NCBI GenBank assembly: GCA_963712165.1
Contig: CAVQGY010000005.1
Location: 186,001 to 250,000 of the forward strand
Reading direction: 5' to 3'
DNA: 64,000 nt
DNA from: B10-G9 sp963712165
Lineage (GTDB): Bacteria; Chloroflexota; Anaerolineae; Anaerolineales; UBA11858
The stretch's first letter is position 1. Each line of letters opens with the position of its first letter. This document shows positions 1 through 7,784 of this stretch, piece after piece. The position numbers and the translations under genes are program-made. The notes below the pieces were generated by a model. That model was not told the DNA's origin. It did no database searches and saw only the letters and a list, made by a program, of their open reading frames with translations.

Positions 1-137
1 TGAGAGTTCCCAGGGATGAAGTGACGATCTTTACAAAACTTCGCCTGTCCATAACTGGTGAACGATATTTCCTTGGCATAGATCACTCCAGGTTGTAGAT
101 GTGTGAAATATTCGTTTTAATGATTACAGAGTACCGT

Positions 138-165
138 TTGTGTGAAAGTATTCACTCATTATAGA
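138..165 (+). promoter_or_regulatory. Candidate sdh promoter with Rex-like dyad
   Basis: A possible -35 (TTGTGT, 138-143) and -10 (TATAGA, 160-165) are separated by 16 bases. The spacer holds GTGAA-AGTA-TTCAC (142-155), a 5-4-5 dyad with the half-sites and spacing of Rex (NADH/NAD sensor) operators. A related half-site, GTGTGAAATATTCG, lies at 101-114. An operator inside the promoter of a succinate dehydrogenase operon makes redox control plausible, but no Rex gene is visible here and the promoter boxes are weak. The rest of 1-326 holds no gene that I can support. Confidence 0.35.
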
Positions 166-326
166 CCAGAACCCCTATTGAGTCTGATGATATCTGAGAC
201 TAACAAACTGTGAGAAATGTCACTTTCAATATTAGGGCTTTAAATGACATAATGAAGGGATAAATCAGATCCTGGATCCGAAGCCAGGATATTTTCTTTT
301 TCTGCCCAGGCATTAAGGAGGAGAAT

Positions 327-713
327 ATGGCGCTAAACCGCAGAGTTGGTTTAATCGCGGGAGCGAAATACAAAGGGGGCGGTCCAATGTTAGCCTGGAT
401 CCTCCACCGCATTTCCGGTTTGGGGATCATCCTGTTTGTGGCCCTACACGTGATAGCATCCTTCTTAACCCAGCAGATGGGGAGTGACCTGGGGATCTCG
501 ATCAATATCATCTACGAATCGATCTACTTCCAGTTGTTTATTGTATTCTGCGCCATCTTCCATGGTGTGAATGGCTTCAGGATCATTGTCTTGGATATCT
601 GGCCTCGTTTGATCCGTTATCAAAAAGAAGCCACCTGGTTGGAGTGGTTCGTGGTTTTACCCCTTTATACTCTCATCGCATTTATCATGATCCAGCGTTT
701 TCTCGCGGGATAA
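327..713 (+). CDS. sdhC: Succinate dehydrogenase cytochrome b subunit SdhC
   Basis: First membrane-anchor subunit of complex II, which passes electrons from the SdhB iron-sulfur clusters to quinone. The 128-residue product has three hydrophobic segments (about 20-45, 65-85 and 105-125). It carries the family motif HRISGLGIILF followed by a His in ALHVIAS, and HGVNGFR in the second helix; these His residues are the candidate haem b ligands. Start ATG 327 follows the strong site AAGGAGG. It is first in a tight sdhCDAB operon, 18 bases before sdhD. The length is normal. Subunit naming follows gene order, since SdhC and SdhD resemble each other. Confidence 0.9.
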   Translation: MALNRRVGLIAGAKYKGGGPMLAWILHRISGLGIILFVALHVIASFLTQQMGSDLGISINIIYESIYFQLFIVFCAIFHGVNGFRIIVLDIWPRLIRYQKEATWLEWFVVLPLYTLIAFIMIQRFLAG

Positions 714-731
714 ATAGTCAAGGAGTCAGGT

Positions 732-1151
732 ATGCGATCAAAAGCAATGCCAAAACCCAGCTGGAATCTGGAATACCTGATGTGGATCTTCACTCGCATA
801 TCAGGTTTAACCTTGATCCTGCTGGCGGTCCTGGGCATCTCCCTCGGCTTGTTGATGGGTGCCAGGAACCAGATGGATATGGGAACCCTGATGCGCTGGG
901 CGTTTTTCCCCAACTCCAATCATGTCCTGGATAGTGAGATCCCGGATATTTTCTTGTGGGCGAATGGTTTCTGGCAGATCATGCAGATCCTGGTGGTCTT
1001 CTTTGGGGCTACTCATGGTTTTAATGGCCTGCGAGTCGTCCTGGAAGATTACACTTCGCCAGGAATCTGGCAGGCGGTCCTGCGGTTTGTGATCTTCCTG
1101 TTGTGGGTCTTTTCCGGATTAGTAGCTATTTACGTCATTCTCGGCTCCTGA
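732..1151 (+). CDS. sdhD: Succinate dehydrogenase membrane anchor SdhD
   Basis: Second membrane anchor of succinate:quinone oxidoreductase, 139 residues with three predicted helices. Near residue 98 it has GATHGFNGLRVVLEDY, the equivalent of HGVNGFRIIVLD in SdhC, so both anchors carry a potential haem-ligand His. It also has the N-terminal FTRISGLTLILL motif shared with SdhC. AAGGAGTCAGGT precedes ATG 732. It lies between sdhC and sdhA with gaps under 20 bases, so co-transcription is near certain. Confidence 0.88.
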   Translation: MRSKAMPKPSWNLEYLMWIFTRISGLTLILLAVLGISLGLLMGARNQMDMGTLMRWAFFPNSNHVLDSEIPDIFLWANGFWQIMQILVVFFGATHGFNGLRVVLEDYTSPGIWQAVLRFVIFLLWVFSGLVAIYVILGS

Positions 1152-1164
1152 GAGGAGAGCAGCT

Positions 1165-2955
1165 ATGCAAAAACATCAATATGAAGTTGTAGTAGTAGGA
1201 GCTGGGGGAGCGGGGTTAACTGCCGCCCTGTATGCTTCCCAGAATGCCAGTACAGCCGTGATCAGCAAACTCTACCCCACCCGGTCCCATACCGGTGCGG
1301 CCCAGGGAGGGATCGGGGCAGCCCTGGGAAATACCGAAGAGGACCATCCCGAGTGGCATGCATTCGACACCGTTAAGGGGAGTGATTACCTGGGCGACCA
1401 GGATGCGATTGAATTCATGGCAGCTGAAGCTGTGGATGCTGTTTATGAACTGGAACATATGGGACTGCCTTTCAGCCGCAACCCGGACGGCACGATCGCC
1501 CAGCGGCCCTTTGGCGGACATACCAATAACGATACCGGTAAACCGGTCCGGAGGGCTTGTTATGCAGCTGACCGGACAGGTCACATGATCCTCCAGACCC
1601 TCTACCAGCAAAGTATTAAGAACCAGGTCAAGTTCTTTGATGAGTTTTATGTGCTGGACCTCCTGATCGTTGATGGAAAAACAGCCGGACTGGTAGCCTT
1701 GGAGCTGGCAACAGGTGAGATGCATATATTCCAGGCCAAGGCTGTGATCATCGCCACAGGCGGCCACGGCCGGGTCTGGCAAACTACCTCAAATGCTTAC
1801 TCATATACTGGCGATGGTGTAGCCCTGACTATGCGGAAAGGCATCCCTGCCGAGGATATGGAATTCTATCAGTTCCATCCTACCGGGATCTACCGCATGG
1901 GCATCCTGATCACTGAAGGAGTACGCGGAGAAGGTGGTGTGCTGATCAATGGAGAAGGGGACCGCTTCATGGAGACCTATGCCCCGACAGTGAAAGACCT
2001 GGCTTCCCGCGATGTGATCAGCCGGGCCATGTACCTGGAACTGAAAGCCGGCCGGGGGATCAATGGAAAAGGGTATATGAACCTTGATGTCACTCCGGAG
2101 GTTGTCAATCATTACGCGGAAATTGATGGAAGAAAGAATCCAGATGGATCCCCATACCGCGTGACTGCCAATGATATCCTTTCCAAACTTCCTGATATCA
2201 TTGACTTCTGCGAGACATATATTGGTGTCAACCCGATCGCGGAACCCATGCCTGTCCAACCAACCGCACATTATGCCATGGGCGGTATACCCACCAATAA
2301 ATATGGTGAAGTAGTCGTTGACGAAAAAAACACAGTCCTGCCTGGCCTGTATGCAGCCGGAGAGGTGGCCTGCGTTTCCGTTCATGGGGCAAACCGGCTG
2401 GGCACCAATGCTCTCTTGGACCTGGTCGTCTTTGGAAAATATTCCGGCCTGAAAGCCGCGGAATATTCCAGGGCTGAAGCCTATATTGATCTTCCTCCCG
2501 ATCCGGAAGCTTATGCGTTGTCACAGCTTAACGCGATCCGCGAGAGCAGCGGAAAGGAGAATATGATCACCCTGGCGGATGAGATGAAGTCGGTCATGTC
2601 CGAGCATGTGGGAGTCTTCCGGGTGGAAGAAGGCATGGCACAAGCCGTGGAGAAGGTCAGGGAACTGAAAGAGCGTTTCAAGGATGTCCGGGTTGATGAT
2701 CACGGCTCAAAATATAATATGAACCTGATCGAAGCCTGGGAATTGAGCAACTTGCTTGATATTGCGGAGGTTACAGCGGTATCTGCCCTGGCAAGGACAG
2801 AAAGCCGTGGTGCCCACTCCCGGGATGATCATCCTGATCGGGATGATGAAAAGTGGCTCAAGCATACTCTGGCCTGGATGGAGAACGGCGGGGTCAGGCT
2901 GGATTATAAACCCGTAAACATGACCAAGTATAAGCCCAAGACCCGGTCATATTAG
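1165..2955 (+). CDS. sdhA: Succinate dehydrogenase flavoprotein subunit
   Basis: Catalytic flavoprotein (596 residues) that oxidises succinate to fumarate. The N-terminal dinucleotide fold is VVVGAGGAGLTAAL (9-22). His42 in TRSHTGAAQGG is the expected site of covalent FAD attachment. Substrate-site motifs are FHPTGIY and the Arg-rich RACYAADRTGH; the C-terminal GANRLGTNALLDLVVFG is typical of SdhA. Length and motif order match SdhA better than fumarate reductase FrdA, but direction cannot be decided from sequence alone. Start ATG 1165 follows GAGGAGAGC. It lies 12 bases before sdhB. Confidence 0.95.
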   Translation: MQKHQYEVVVVGAGGAGLTAALYASQNASTAVISKLYPTRSHTGAAQGGIGAALGNTEEDHPEWHAFDTVKGSDYLGDQDAIEFMAAEAVDAVYELEHMGLPFSRNPDGTIAQRPFGGHTNNDTGKPVRRACYAADRTGHMILQTLYQQSIKNQVKFFDEFYVLDLLIVDGKTAGLVALELATGEMHIFQAKAVIIATGGHGRVWQTTSNAYSYTGDGVALTMRKGIPAEDMEFYQFHPTGIYRMGILITEGVRGEGGVLINGEGDRFMETYAPTVKDLASRDVISRAMYLELKAGRGINGKGYMNLDVTPEVVNHYAEIDGRKNPDGSPYRVTANDILSKLPDIIDFCETYIGVNPIAEPMPVQPTAHYAMGGIPTNKYGEVVVDEKNTVLPGLYAAGEVACVSVHGANRLGTNALLDLVVFGKYSGLKAAEYSRAEAYIDLPPDPEAYALSQLNAIRESSGKENMITLADEMKSVMSEHVGVFRVEEGMAQAVEKVRELKERFKDVRVDDHGSKYNMNLIEAWELSNLLDIAEVTAVSALARTESRGAHSRDDHPDRDDEKWLKHTLAWMENGGVRLDYKPVNMTKYKPKTRSY

Positions 2956-2966
2956 GAGGGATAACC

Positions 2967-3671
2967 ATGCAGGTAACGCTGAAGATCTTTCGCTATAATC
3001 CGGAAGATGGCCGGAAGAAACATTATGATACCTTCACCATGGAGGCTGAACCATCTGATCGGGTCCTGGACCTGCTGGAGAGGATCAAGGGCAATCGGGA
3101 TGGTACCCTGGGGTTTCGCCGAGCTTGTGCGCATGGGGTTTGCGGATCCGACGCGATCCGCATCAATGGAGTTAACAGGCTGGCCTGCAAGGTGTTGGTT
3201 CAGGATTTGAAATCACACCCGGTGGTGATCGAGCCCATTCTGGGTCTTCCAGTGGAAAAAGATTTGATCGTGGATATGGAACCCTTTTTTGATCACTATC
3301 GATCAGTGATGCCCTATTTTGTGAATGATGATCCTCCTCCCCAGAAAGAGCGCCTGCAAAGCCCTGAGGAGCGGGAGCGTTTTGACGATACCACCAAATG
3401 CATCCTGTGTGCGGCATGCAGCACAAGCTGTCCCTCATTCTGGATGAACGAGCAATATGTAGGTCCTTCTGCCATTGTCAATGCCCATCGTTTTATCTTT
3501 GACAGCCGGGACCAGGCAGGGGGGGAAAGATTGGAAATCCTCAATGAGCAGTTCGGCGTTTACCGCTGCCATACTATTTTCAACTGCACCGATGCCTGTC
3601 CGCGAGATATCGAGGTGACCCAGGCAATAGGAGAGATCAAGAAAGCCCTGGCCAAAAGAAGTTTGGATTAG
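2967..3671 (+). CDS. sdhB: Succinate dehydrogenase iron-sulfur subunit
   Basis: Electron-transfer subunit of complex II, 234 residues. The N-terminal plant-type ferredoxin domain binds [2Fe-2S] through CAHGVCGSDAIRINGVNRLAC (first Cys near residue 54). The C-terminal helical domain has CILCAACSTSCP and a later CHTIFNCTDACP, giving the [4Fe-4S] and [3Fe-4S] clusters. Start ATG 2967 follows AGGAGGGATAACC. It is last in the sdh operon and is followed by a terminator. All expected cluster cysteines are present. Confidence 0.95.
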   Translation: MQVTLKIFRYNPEDGRKKHYDTFTMEAEPSDRVLDLLERIKGNRDGTLGFRRACAHGVCGSDAIRINGVNRLACKVLVQDLKSHPVVIEPILGLPVEKDLIVDMEPFFDHYRSVMPYFVNDDPPPQKERLQSPEERERFDDTTKCILCAACSTSCPSFWMNEQYVGPSAIVNAHRFIFDSRDQAGGERLEILNEQFGVYRCHTIFNCTDACPRDIEVTQAIGEIKKALAKRSLD

Positions 3672-3695
3672 TACGGAATTTCTTGGATTTGGGAA

Positions 3696-3735
3696 GGATG
3701 CGGGATCCTTCAGGGACCCCGCATCCTTTGTATTT
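3696..3735 (+). terminator. Rho-independent terminator of sdhCDAB
   Basis: GGATGCGGG (3696-3704) pairs with CCCGCATCC (3718-3726) across a 13-base loop, followed by TTTGTATTT. It sits 25 bases past the sdhB stop. Confidence 0.8.
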
Positions 3736-3744
3736 AAGCGATAA

Positions 3745-3768
3745 CCCCGCCAGCTGCAGCTGGCGGGG
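3745..3768. terminator. 24-bp perfect palindrome between converging genes
   Basis: CCCCGCCAGCTG joined to CAGCTGGCGGGG with no loop. It lies between the 3' ends of sdhB and yccF, 36 bases beyond the yccF stop. On the minus strand it is followed by TTATCG rather than a long T run, so it is a probable but imperfect terminator for yccF. Confidence 0.5.
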
Positions 3769-3803
3769 AGTGCAAGGAGAAAAGCTTTATAAAGCCATGA
3801 GGA

Positions 3804-4172
3804 TTATTGGTATCCCCGTCCGAAGGGCAGCAGCGCCAGGGGGATGAGTTTAAAATGCTGCCTGGCGAAAGGCAGGCCGATGATGGTGATCGCCAGGAGA
3901 ATCCCGTGGACCAGGTGGGCAAGAGCGATTTCCCAGCCGAAGAGGATGATCCAGATCATATTGAAGATCACATTGCCAGTGTTATTGGCGTTTTCCATAT
4001 CCCTGACCTCGCGGCCGAAGGGCGCAAAGGTGGCCATGCCGATCTTGATCGCTTGCAGCCCGAAAGGAATTCCCACGATCGTCAAGCATAAACCCAACCC
4101 ACCCAGGATATAACCCAATCCGGATAAAAATCCACCGAAGATCAACCAGATCATATTACCAAGTACTGACAT
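3804..4172 (-). CDS. yccF: YccF domain inner-membrane protein
   Basis: 122-residue membrane protein with two copies of the YccF (DUF307) pattern. Hydrophobic stretches are seen at about 5-50 and 68-105, and the repeated elements are IVGIPFGLQAIKI and IIGLPFARQHFKL. The family is widespread and has no established biochemical role. Start ATG 4172 follows CAGGAG on the minus strand. The gene stands alone and is preceded by a promoter like that of the ECF sigma gene 4 kb away, which suggests envelope-stress control. Confidence 0.85.
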   Translation of the reverse strand: MSVLGNMIWLIFGGFLSGLGYILGGLGLCLTIVGIPFGLQAIKIGMATFAPFGREVRDMENANNTGNVIFNMIWIILFGWEIALAHLVHGILLAITIIGLPFARQHFKLIPLALLPFGRGYQ

Positions 4173-4206
4173 GCTTGTTAACTCCTGTTCTTCGTTTTCT
4201 GGGAGT

Positions 4207-4234
4207 ATATACGTGTTAGAGGGGCTGAAGTTGC
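4207..4234 (-). promoter_or_regulatory. ECF-type promoter of yccF
   Basis: Read on the minus strand: GCAACTT (4234-4228), 15 bases, then GTATAT (4212-4207). The same GCAACTT box with GTATAC or GTACTA 16 bases downstream precedes two other minus-strand units (6570-6598 and 8341-8369), the latter being the sigma factor gene itself. Confidence 0.55.
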
Positions 4235-4278
4235 GTTAAGAATTGAAGATTGAAAATTCAAAAAAAAAATGTTAATAA

Positions 4279-4437
4279 GATTGTAGGGGTGACTCGCTGA
4301 GTCGCCCGCGAGGGGTTCTGCCTCCCCGGGGACGGGTCGGCGAGCAGGATGGATTGAAGACCGCTAAGGGTATTGGTGTTCGTTATTGCTTCGTATCCTA
4401 GATCCTTCCCCTTGTTATGCTCGGGTTCAGGATGACA
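4279..4437. repeat. 159-bp direct repeat, copy A
   Basis: Begins GATTGTAGGGGTGACTCGC, contains the hairpin-forming GACTCGCTGAGTC, and ends TCGGGTTCAGGATGACA. A second copy of the same length lies at 4651-4809 with only three differences. It carries no gene. Bases 4173-4278 hold the yccF promoter and an A-rich stretch; 4438-4650 hold nothing that I recognise. Confidence 0.9.
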
Positions 4438-4650
4438 TGCAACTTGCCTGGAGTAATCTCGCTGAATATCTTCCATTTCGTCACCCCTGGATAAATCCGG
4501 GGGCTGGAGAGAACCAAGCCCCGCTTAAGCGGGGCTTAATGAAGGCTGACTGCTGTAGTGAAGAGAGAGTATCGATCTAAGTCTGAGTGAACCCTCAGCC
4601 CACAAATTCATCTGTGGGTGATTGTTTTCCAAGGGCAATGATCCTATCGG

Positions 4651-4809
4651 GATTGTAGGGGCGACTCGCTGAGTCGCCCGCGAGGGGTTCTGCCTCCCCA
4701 GGGACGGGTCGGCGAGCAGGATGGATTGAAGACCGCTAAGGGTATTGGTGTTTGTTATTGCTTCGTATCCTAGATCCTTCCCCTTGTTATGCTCGGGTTC
4801 AGGATGACA
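4651..4809. repeat. 159-bp direct repeat, copy B
   Basis: Near-identical copy of 4279-4437. Differences are T/C in GGGG[T/C]GACTC, G/A in CCCC[G/A]GGGAC, and C/T in GTGTT[C/T]GTTA or its equivalent. The head GATTGTAGGGGCGAC with a following palindrome recurs inverted at 8807-8836. The near-identity implies recent duplication or gene conversion. Confidence 0.9.
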
Positions 4810-4897
4810 ATTCCCAATATGTCATTCTGACGATGAGACCTTTGACTCTGGCTCTATCATCCATCTGGATATACTAAGGCGAAGAGGAAGAATCCAG

Positions 4898-4975
4898 GTT
4901 GAATTGATGATCGAAGGTTGAAAATTTTCCCATCAATCTTCAATTTTCAATTTGCTATTTTCAATTGTCTCAAGG
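4898..4975. repeat. ATTGAAAATT-type low-complexity repeat
   Basis: Blocks of GATTGAAAATTGAAAATT or the complement occur here, at 4243-4262 and at 8384-8412. The 3' end of the minus-strand gene at 4947-5960 runs into this block, so its last codons (LKIAN) are encoded by repeat sequence. Function unknown. Confidence 0.6.
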
Positions 4976-5960
4976 CATTAATAACCATGATGATCCCAAA
5001 CGCGATCCCTCCGAACCAGAAGACCAGTGCCAGAGGTTCGAAAAGACCCTGGAGCAGAACCTCACCGGTAACGGCTGCCAAAGGGAAGATCCCTGCCAGC
5101 AGGAGCCATTTTTGGGTGGACCAGCTTTCCCTCTCCCGCTCAATTGGCTCGGGAGCTGGCCCATTTTGACTCTTGAAGAATAAATAGAAACTGATCCCAT
5201 ACAGGATCCAGATAACGACGTGGCCCATTAAACCAGGAAGCGCCTCAGGCCTGATCAGGATCCCCATCACCAGGTACATGAACCCGGCAGGGATCAGCAG
5301 CCATTTGAACTGCTTCTGATCCGGAAGCAAGTCTTTCATATAGTAGATCTGTCCTCTGGTGACCCGCTTCCAGAGAACTACCAGCCCAGCCAGGACCGCT
5401 GTGGTGGAGAGCCCGGAGAGCAAAGATTGACCTACGGATGGCGAGTTGATGCTCTGGAAGGTACCGCCAAAAACCATCACAGCGGCCAGGCCTGCCCAGC
5501 TGTTGAGGAAATCCCCCAATTTCCCTGGAAGGCTTCGCCCCAGGCTGGTGGAGTTTGTGAGGAGCTTTTCTGCCACCATTAAAGGGATGATGAAGGAGAA
5601 CCAGCAGTGCCACCAGGTGACTAAAACCAGGGTCTCTATGGGGGCAACCTCAGCGATGATCACCGGATTTCCCCAGGGAGGAGCCCAGAGCACCTTGGTC
5701 AAGTAAGCTTCATAGAGGCCAAAGATCATCCCTGCAAAGACCAGGCTGGGAAAGCGGGGCTCCTCAGTTCGGTAGACCAGGTGGGCCAATAGAATGGTAT
5801 GCAGCCCATACAGGGGCACTACCACCAGCAGCCCCCAGGCTGAGAAGTAGGGGAACATATCGGAGCCTGAAAAAACCTCGGCAAAAAAGGTTGAAAGCGC
5901 GGCCAGGATCAGCCAGAACAGCCACTGATGTTTTTTAGAGATAGGAGTATCCCTGTCCAT
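4947..5960 (-). CDS. Polytopic membrane protein, function unknown
   Basis: 337 residues with about nine hydrophobic segments (first at about 12-30, last at about 310-330). It has no signal for cleavage and no motif that I recognise. Notable local features are WAPPWGNP near 92 and WWHCWFSF near 115. Start ATG 5960 follows GGAAAGGAAATATT. It lies 50 bases downstream of the 163-residue membrane protein gene (6011-6502), so both probably share the ECF-type promoter at 6570-6598. The C-terminus overlaps an intergenic repeat, suggesting that the original stop was displaced. Confidence 0.7.
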   Translation of the reverse strand: MDRDTPISKKHQWLFWLILAALSTFFAEVFSGSDMFPYFSAWGLLVVVPLYGLHTILLAHLVYRTEEPRFPSLVFAGMIFGLYEAYLTKVLWAPPWGNPVIIAEVAPIETLVLVTWWHCWFSFIIPLMVAEKLLTNSTSLGRSLPGKLGDFLNSWAGLAAVMVFGGTFQSINSPSVGQSLLSGLSTTAVLAGLVVLWKRVTRGQIYYMKDLLPDQKQFKWLLIPAGFMYLVMGILIRPEALPGLMGHVVIWILYGISFYLFFKSQNGPAPEPIERERESWSTQKWLLLAGIFPLAAVTGEVLLQGLFEPLALVFWFGGIAFGIIMVINALRQLKIAN

Positions 5961-6010
5961 AATATTTCCTTTCCTCAGCCTACAGGTGATGGTTCAGCTC
6001 TAGATCTTTT

Positions 6011-6502
6011 TCAGGCTTTCCCGCTCTCTTCTTGAGGGGTTTTCTCACGGCGCAAGGTCCGGACGGCTCCGCCCAGGGAGATCAAGGTTCCCACGGGGAT
6101 CACAAGCAGCCAACCGATCAGGGGGAGAACAGCGGCTAACTCCCAGATCAATGCTCCCCGCAGGAAAGCGCCCAGAGATAGGAAGGCGCCATCATTCTTC
6201 CAGTTCACCCGCAGGCCAAGCTCGGAAACGATGCCGGCAGCGCCCAGGCTGGCAAAGCCCAGCACGACGGCAAGCCAGATCCCACCCAGGGTCTTTGCAA
6301 TTGCGAAAAAGAGTGCTCCCGGGATCGCAGCTCCCAGAGCGACCAGGACCCCGATCCAAAAACTGCGGCGGGGTTCTTCGATGATCTTCACTCGGGCAGT
6401 TTCTACTCGGTCCGGAAAGAGTAGCCACCAGGTTGTTAATAAAGCAGGGTAGCTGGCTCCCATCAGGATCAGACCCCCGAACAGTGTGAGTTTATCAGAC
6501 AT
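6011..6502 (-). CDS. Small membrane protein, paralogue of the neighbouring 166-residue protein
   Basis: 163 residues with four to five transmembrane segments. RRSFWIGVLVALGAA after the first loop matches KRSFWIGLL in the 166-residue product of 6666-7166, so the two are paralogues. Start ATG 6502 is chosen over an upstream ATG because GAGGAGC lies just before it and a terminator and promoter occupy the longer version. No known function. It has its own ECF-type promoter, so it is probably a sigma-regulon member together with the gene at 4947-5960. Confidence 0.7.
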   Translation of the reverse strand: MSDKLTLFGGLILMGASYPALLTTWWLLFPDRVETARVKIIEEPRRSFWIGVLVALGAAIPGALFFAIAKTLGGIWLAVVLGFASLGAAGIVSELGLRVNWKNDGAFLSLGAFLRGALIWELAAVLPLIGWLLVIPVGTLISLGGAVRTLRREKTPQEESGKA

Positions 6503-6569
6503 GATTTGCTCCTCTGTATTGAGTCCCGGGAAGATAGAATCATCCCCGGTTGAATGAGTTTTCTGTAGG

Positions 6570-6598
6570 GTATACAGGAATAGGAGATAATAAGTTGC
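6570..6598 (-). promoter_or_regulatory. ECF-type promoter of the 163-residue membrane protein unit
   Basis: Minus strand: CCGCAACTT with GCAACTT at 6598-6592, a 16-base spacer, then GTATAC (6575-6570). The same arrangement precedes the sigma gene (8341-8369) and yccF (4207-4234). Confidence 0.6.
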
Positions 6599-6612
6599 GG
6601 GTTTTGAGAAGC

Positions 6613-6642
6613 AAAAACTGCTCCCAGGAGGGAGCAGTTTTT
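6613..6642 (-). terminator. Rho-independent terminator after the sigma operon
   Basis: AAAAACTGCTCCC (6613-6625) pairs with GGGAGCAGTTTTT (6630-6642) around an AGGA loop, a 13-bp perfect stem with a T tail on the minus strand. It ends the unit sigma/anti-sigma/166-residue protein. Confidence 0.9.
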
Positions 6643-6665
6643 GGAGGATCGCTGATAGGGGAAGA

Positions 6666-7166
6666 TTAATCTTTAGTATCAACCTTTTTCTTTTTAGATT
6701 TTCGGTTCTGGAACAGGGTGATGACCACAGCGCCCACAGCCAGGCTGATCACATAGGGAAAAAGCAGGAACCAACCTACGGCAGGAAGAGTCCAGGCCAG
6801 CATGGTGATCGCTCCAGCCCGGATATCTTTTTTGACAGGAGACCCTTCGGCAAAGAGCCGGTCCCCAAGGAGGTTGATAAAGGCTCCCAAACCGAATAAC
6901 AAGCCGACCAGGAAAGCCCCGTAGATCCCGAAAGCAGGAAAGTAAAAGATTGGTGCGCTGTTGGCCAGCGATCCCAGACCTAAGACAAAGATTGTGATCA
7001 GAACTGTGTTCAGCAATCCGATCCAAAAAGAGCGTTTCCAATGAACTTCCAGAGTCTGGCGTACGCGTTCAATCCGGACTGGAAAGAGTCCCCGGATCAG
7101 GATCAGGCTGGCGACCAGTGCAACCAGGGAAAGAACAGCGAACAAGATCACGAATATTGTTTGCAT
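6666..7166 (-). CDS. Small membrane protein of the ECF sigma operon
   Basis: 166 residues with four predicted helices and a basic C-terminal tail rich in Lys (RKSKKKK). It is paralogous to the product of 6011-6502, sharing [KR]RSFWIG and the same helix spacing. Start ATG 7166 follows AGGAGATTCTC. It lies 11 bases after the anti-sigma gene, so it is third in the sigma operon. The context suggests a role in the envelope response controlled by the sigma factor; the activity is unknown. Confidence 0.7.
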   Translation of the reverse strand: MQTIFVILFAVLSLVALVASLILIRGLFPVRIERVRQTLEVHWKRSFWIGLLNTVLITIFVLGLGSLANSAPIFYFPAFGIYGAFLVGLLFGLGAFINLLGDRLFAEGSPVKKDIRAGAITMLAWTLPAVGWFLLFPYVISLAVGAVVITLFQNRKSKKKKVDTKD

Positions 7167-7177
7167 GAGAATCTCCT

Positions 7178-7783
7178 CTATATTTGACTTCCATTATGAT
7201 TAATCCCCACCAGGGGTTGCCGCCCGAGCAGGAGGGCATTGATCAGGATCACCAATCCCCCTGCTGCTCCGATCAGAATCCAGGGAGAAAATGCGCCTTG
7301 GACCACACCGTTCAGGGGATTATATGATGTCATTAATTGGTTGATCTGCAGTTTCAAACCAGCCCACCATACAAACCAGTTGCTGGCCAATTGAGTCAGG
7401 AAGATGTTTAGGGCGGCACTTAATTCCAGACGGACCTCAAACAGGCGAGGAAGCCAACCAGCGACCTGGAAGACTGGAATTAACATGCTGAGAACCACCC
7501 CTGCAGCCAGGGCCTCGATCGCCAGGGTCCAGGTGATAGCCGGGGAGAGTGACTGCTCTTCTTTAAGCTGGGAGACAACCAGACCAGAGATATCTTTGGA
7601 GAGGGCGAATTCGGGGAGTTTACCCAGGCGGATCTGCAGGGCTTCCAGGTTAGAAAGCTCCTCCCGGCATGTTGGGCAGCCTGCTAGGTGGGCCTTGAAG
7701 TCCTCCAGGCTGGTGGATTCCAGTGCACCGTCCAGATAAGCCTGGAGCTGATCGTCTGGGATATGTTGATTTTGATCTGTCAT
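7178..7783 (-). CDS. Zinc-finger anti-sigma factor
   Basis: 201 residues. The N-terminal anti-sigma domain has LQAYLDGAL and then HLAGCPTCREEL (His near 36, Cys at HX3CX2C), the ZAS zinc-binding pattern that holds ECF sigma factors. Hydrophobic segments at about 82-105 and 170-190 anchor it in the membrane. ATG 7783 lies one base after the sigma stop with GAGGAAGAATAAG as ribosome site, so translation is coupled. A longer frame reading back into the sigma gene has no ribosome site. Confidence 0.85.
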   Translation of the reverse strand: MTDQNQHIPDDQLQAYLDGALESTSLEDFKAHLAGCPTCREELSNLEALQIRLGKLPEFALSKDISGLVVSQLKEEQSLSPAITWTLAIEALAAGVVLSMLIPVFQVAGWLPRLFEVRLELSAALNIFLTQLASNWFVWWAGLKLQINQLMTSYNPLNGVVQGAFSPWILIGAAGGLVILINALLLGRQPLVGINHNGSQI

Positions 7784-7784
7784 C

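Noticed and set aside
1165..2955. Fumarate reductase flavoprotein
   Set aside because: Two three-helix anchors and SdhA-like motifs fit succinate dehydrogenase better, though physiological direction cannot be excluded.
6503..6682. Longer N-terminus for the 163-residue membrane protein
   Set aside because: The extra 60 codons cover a promoter and a terminator and lack a ribosome site; GAGGAGC precedes ATG 6502.
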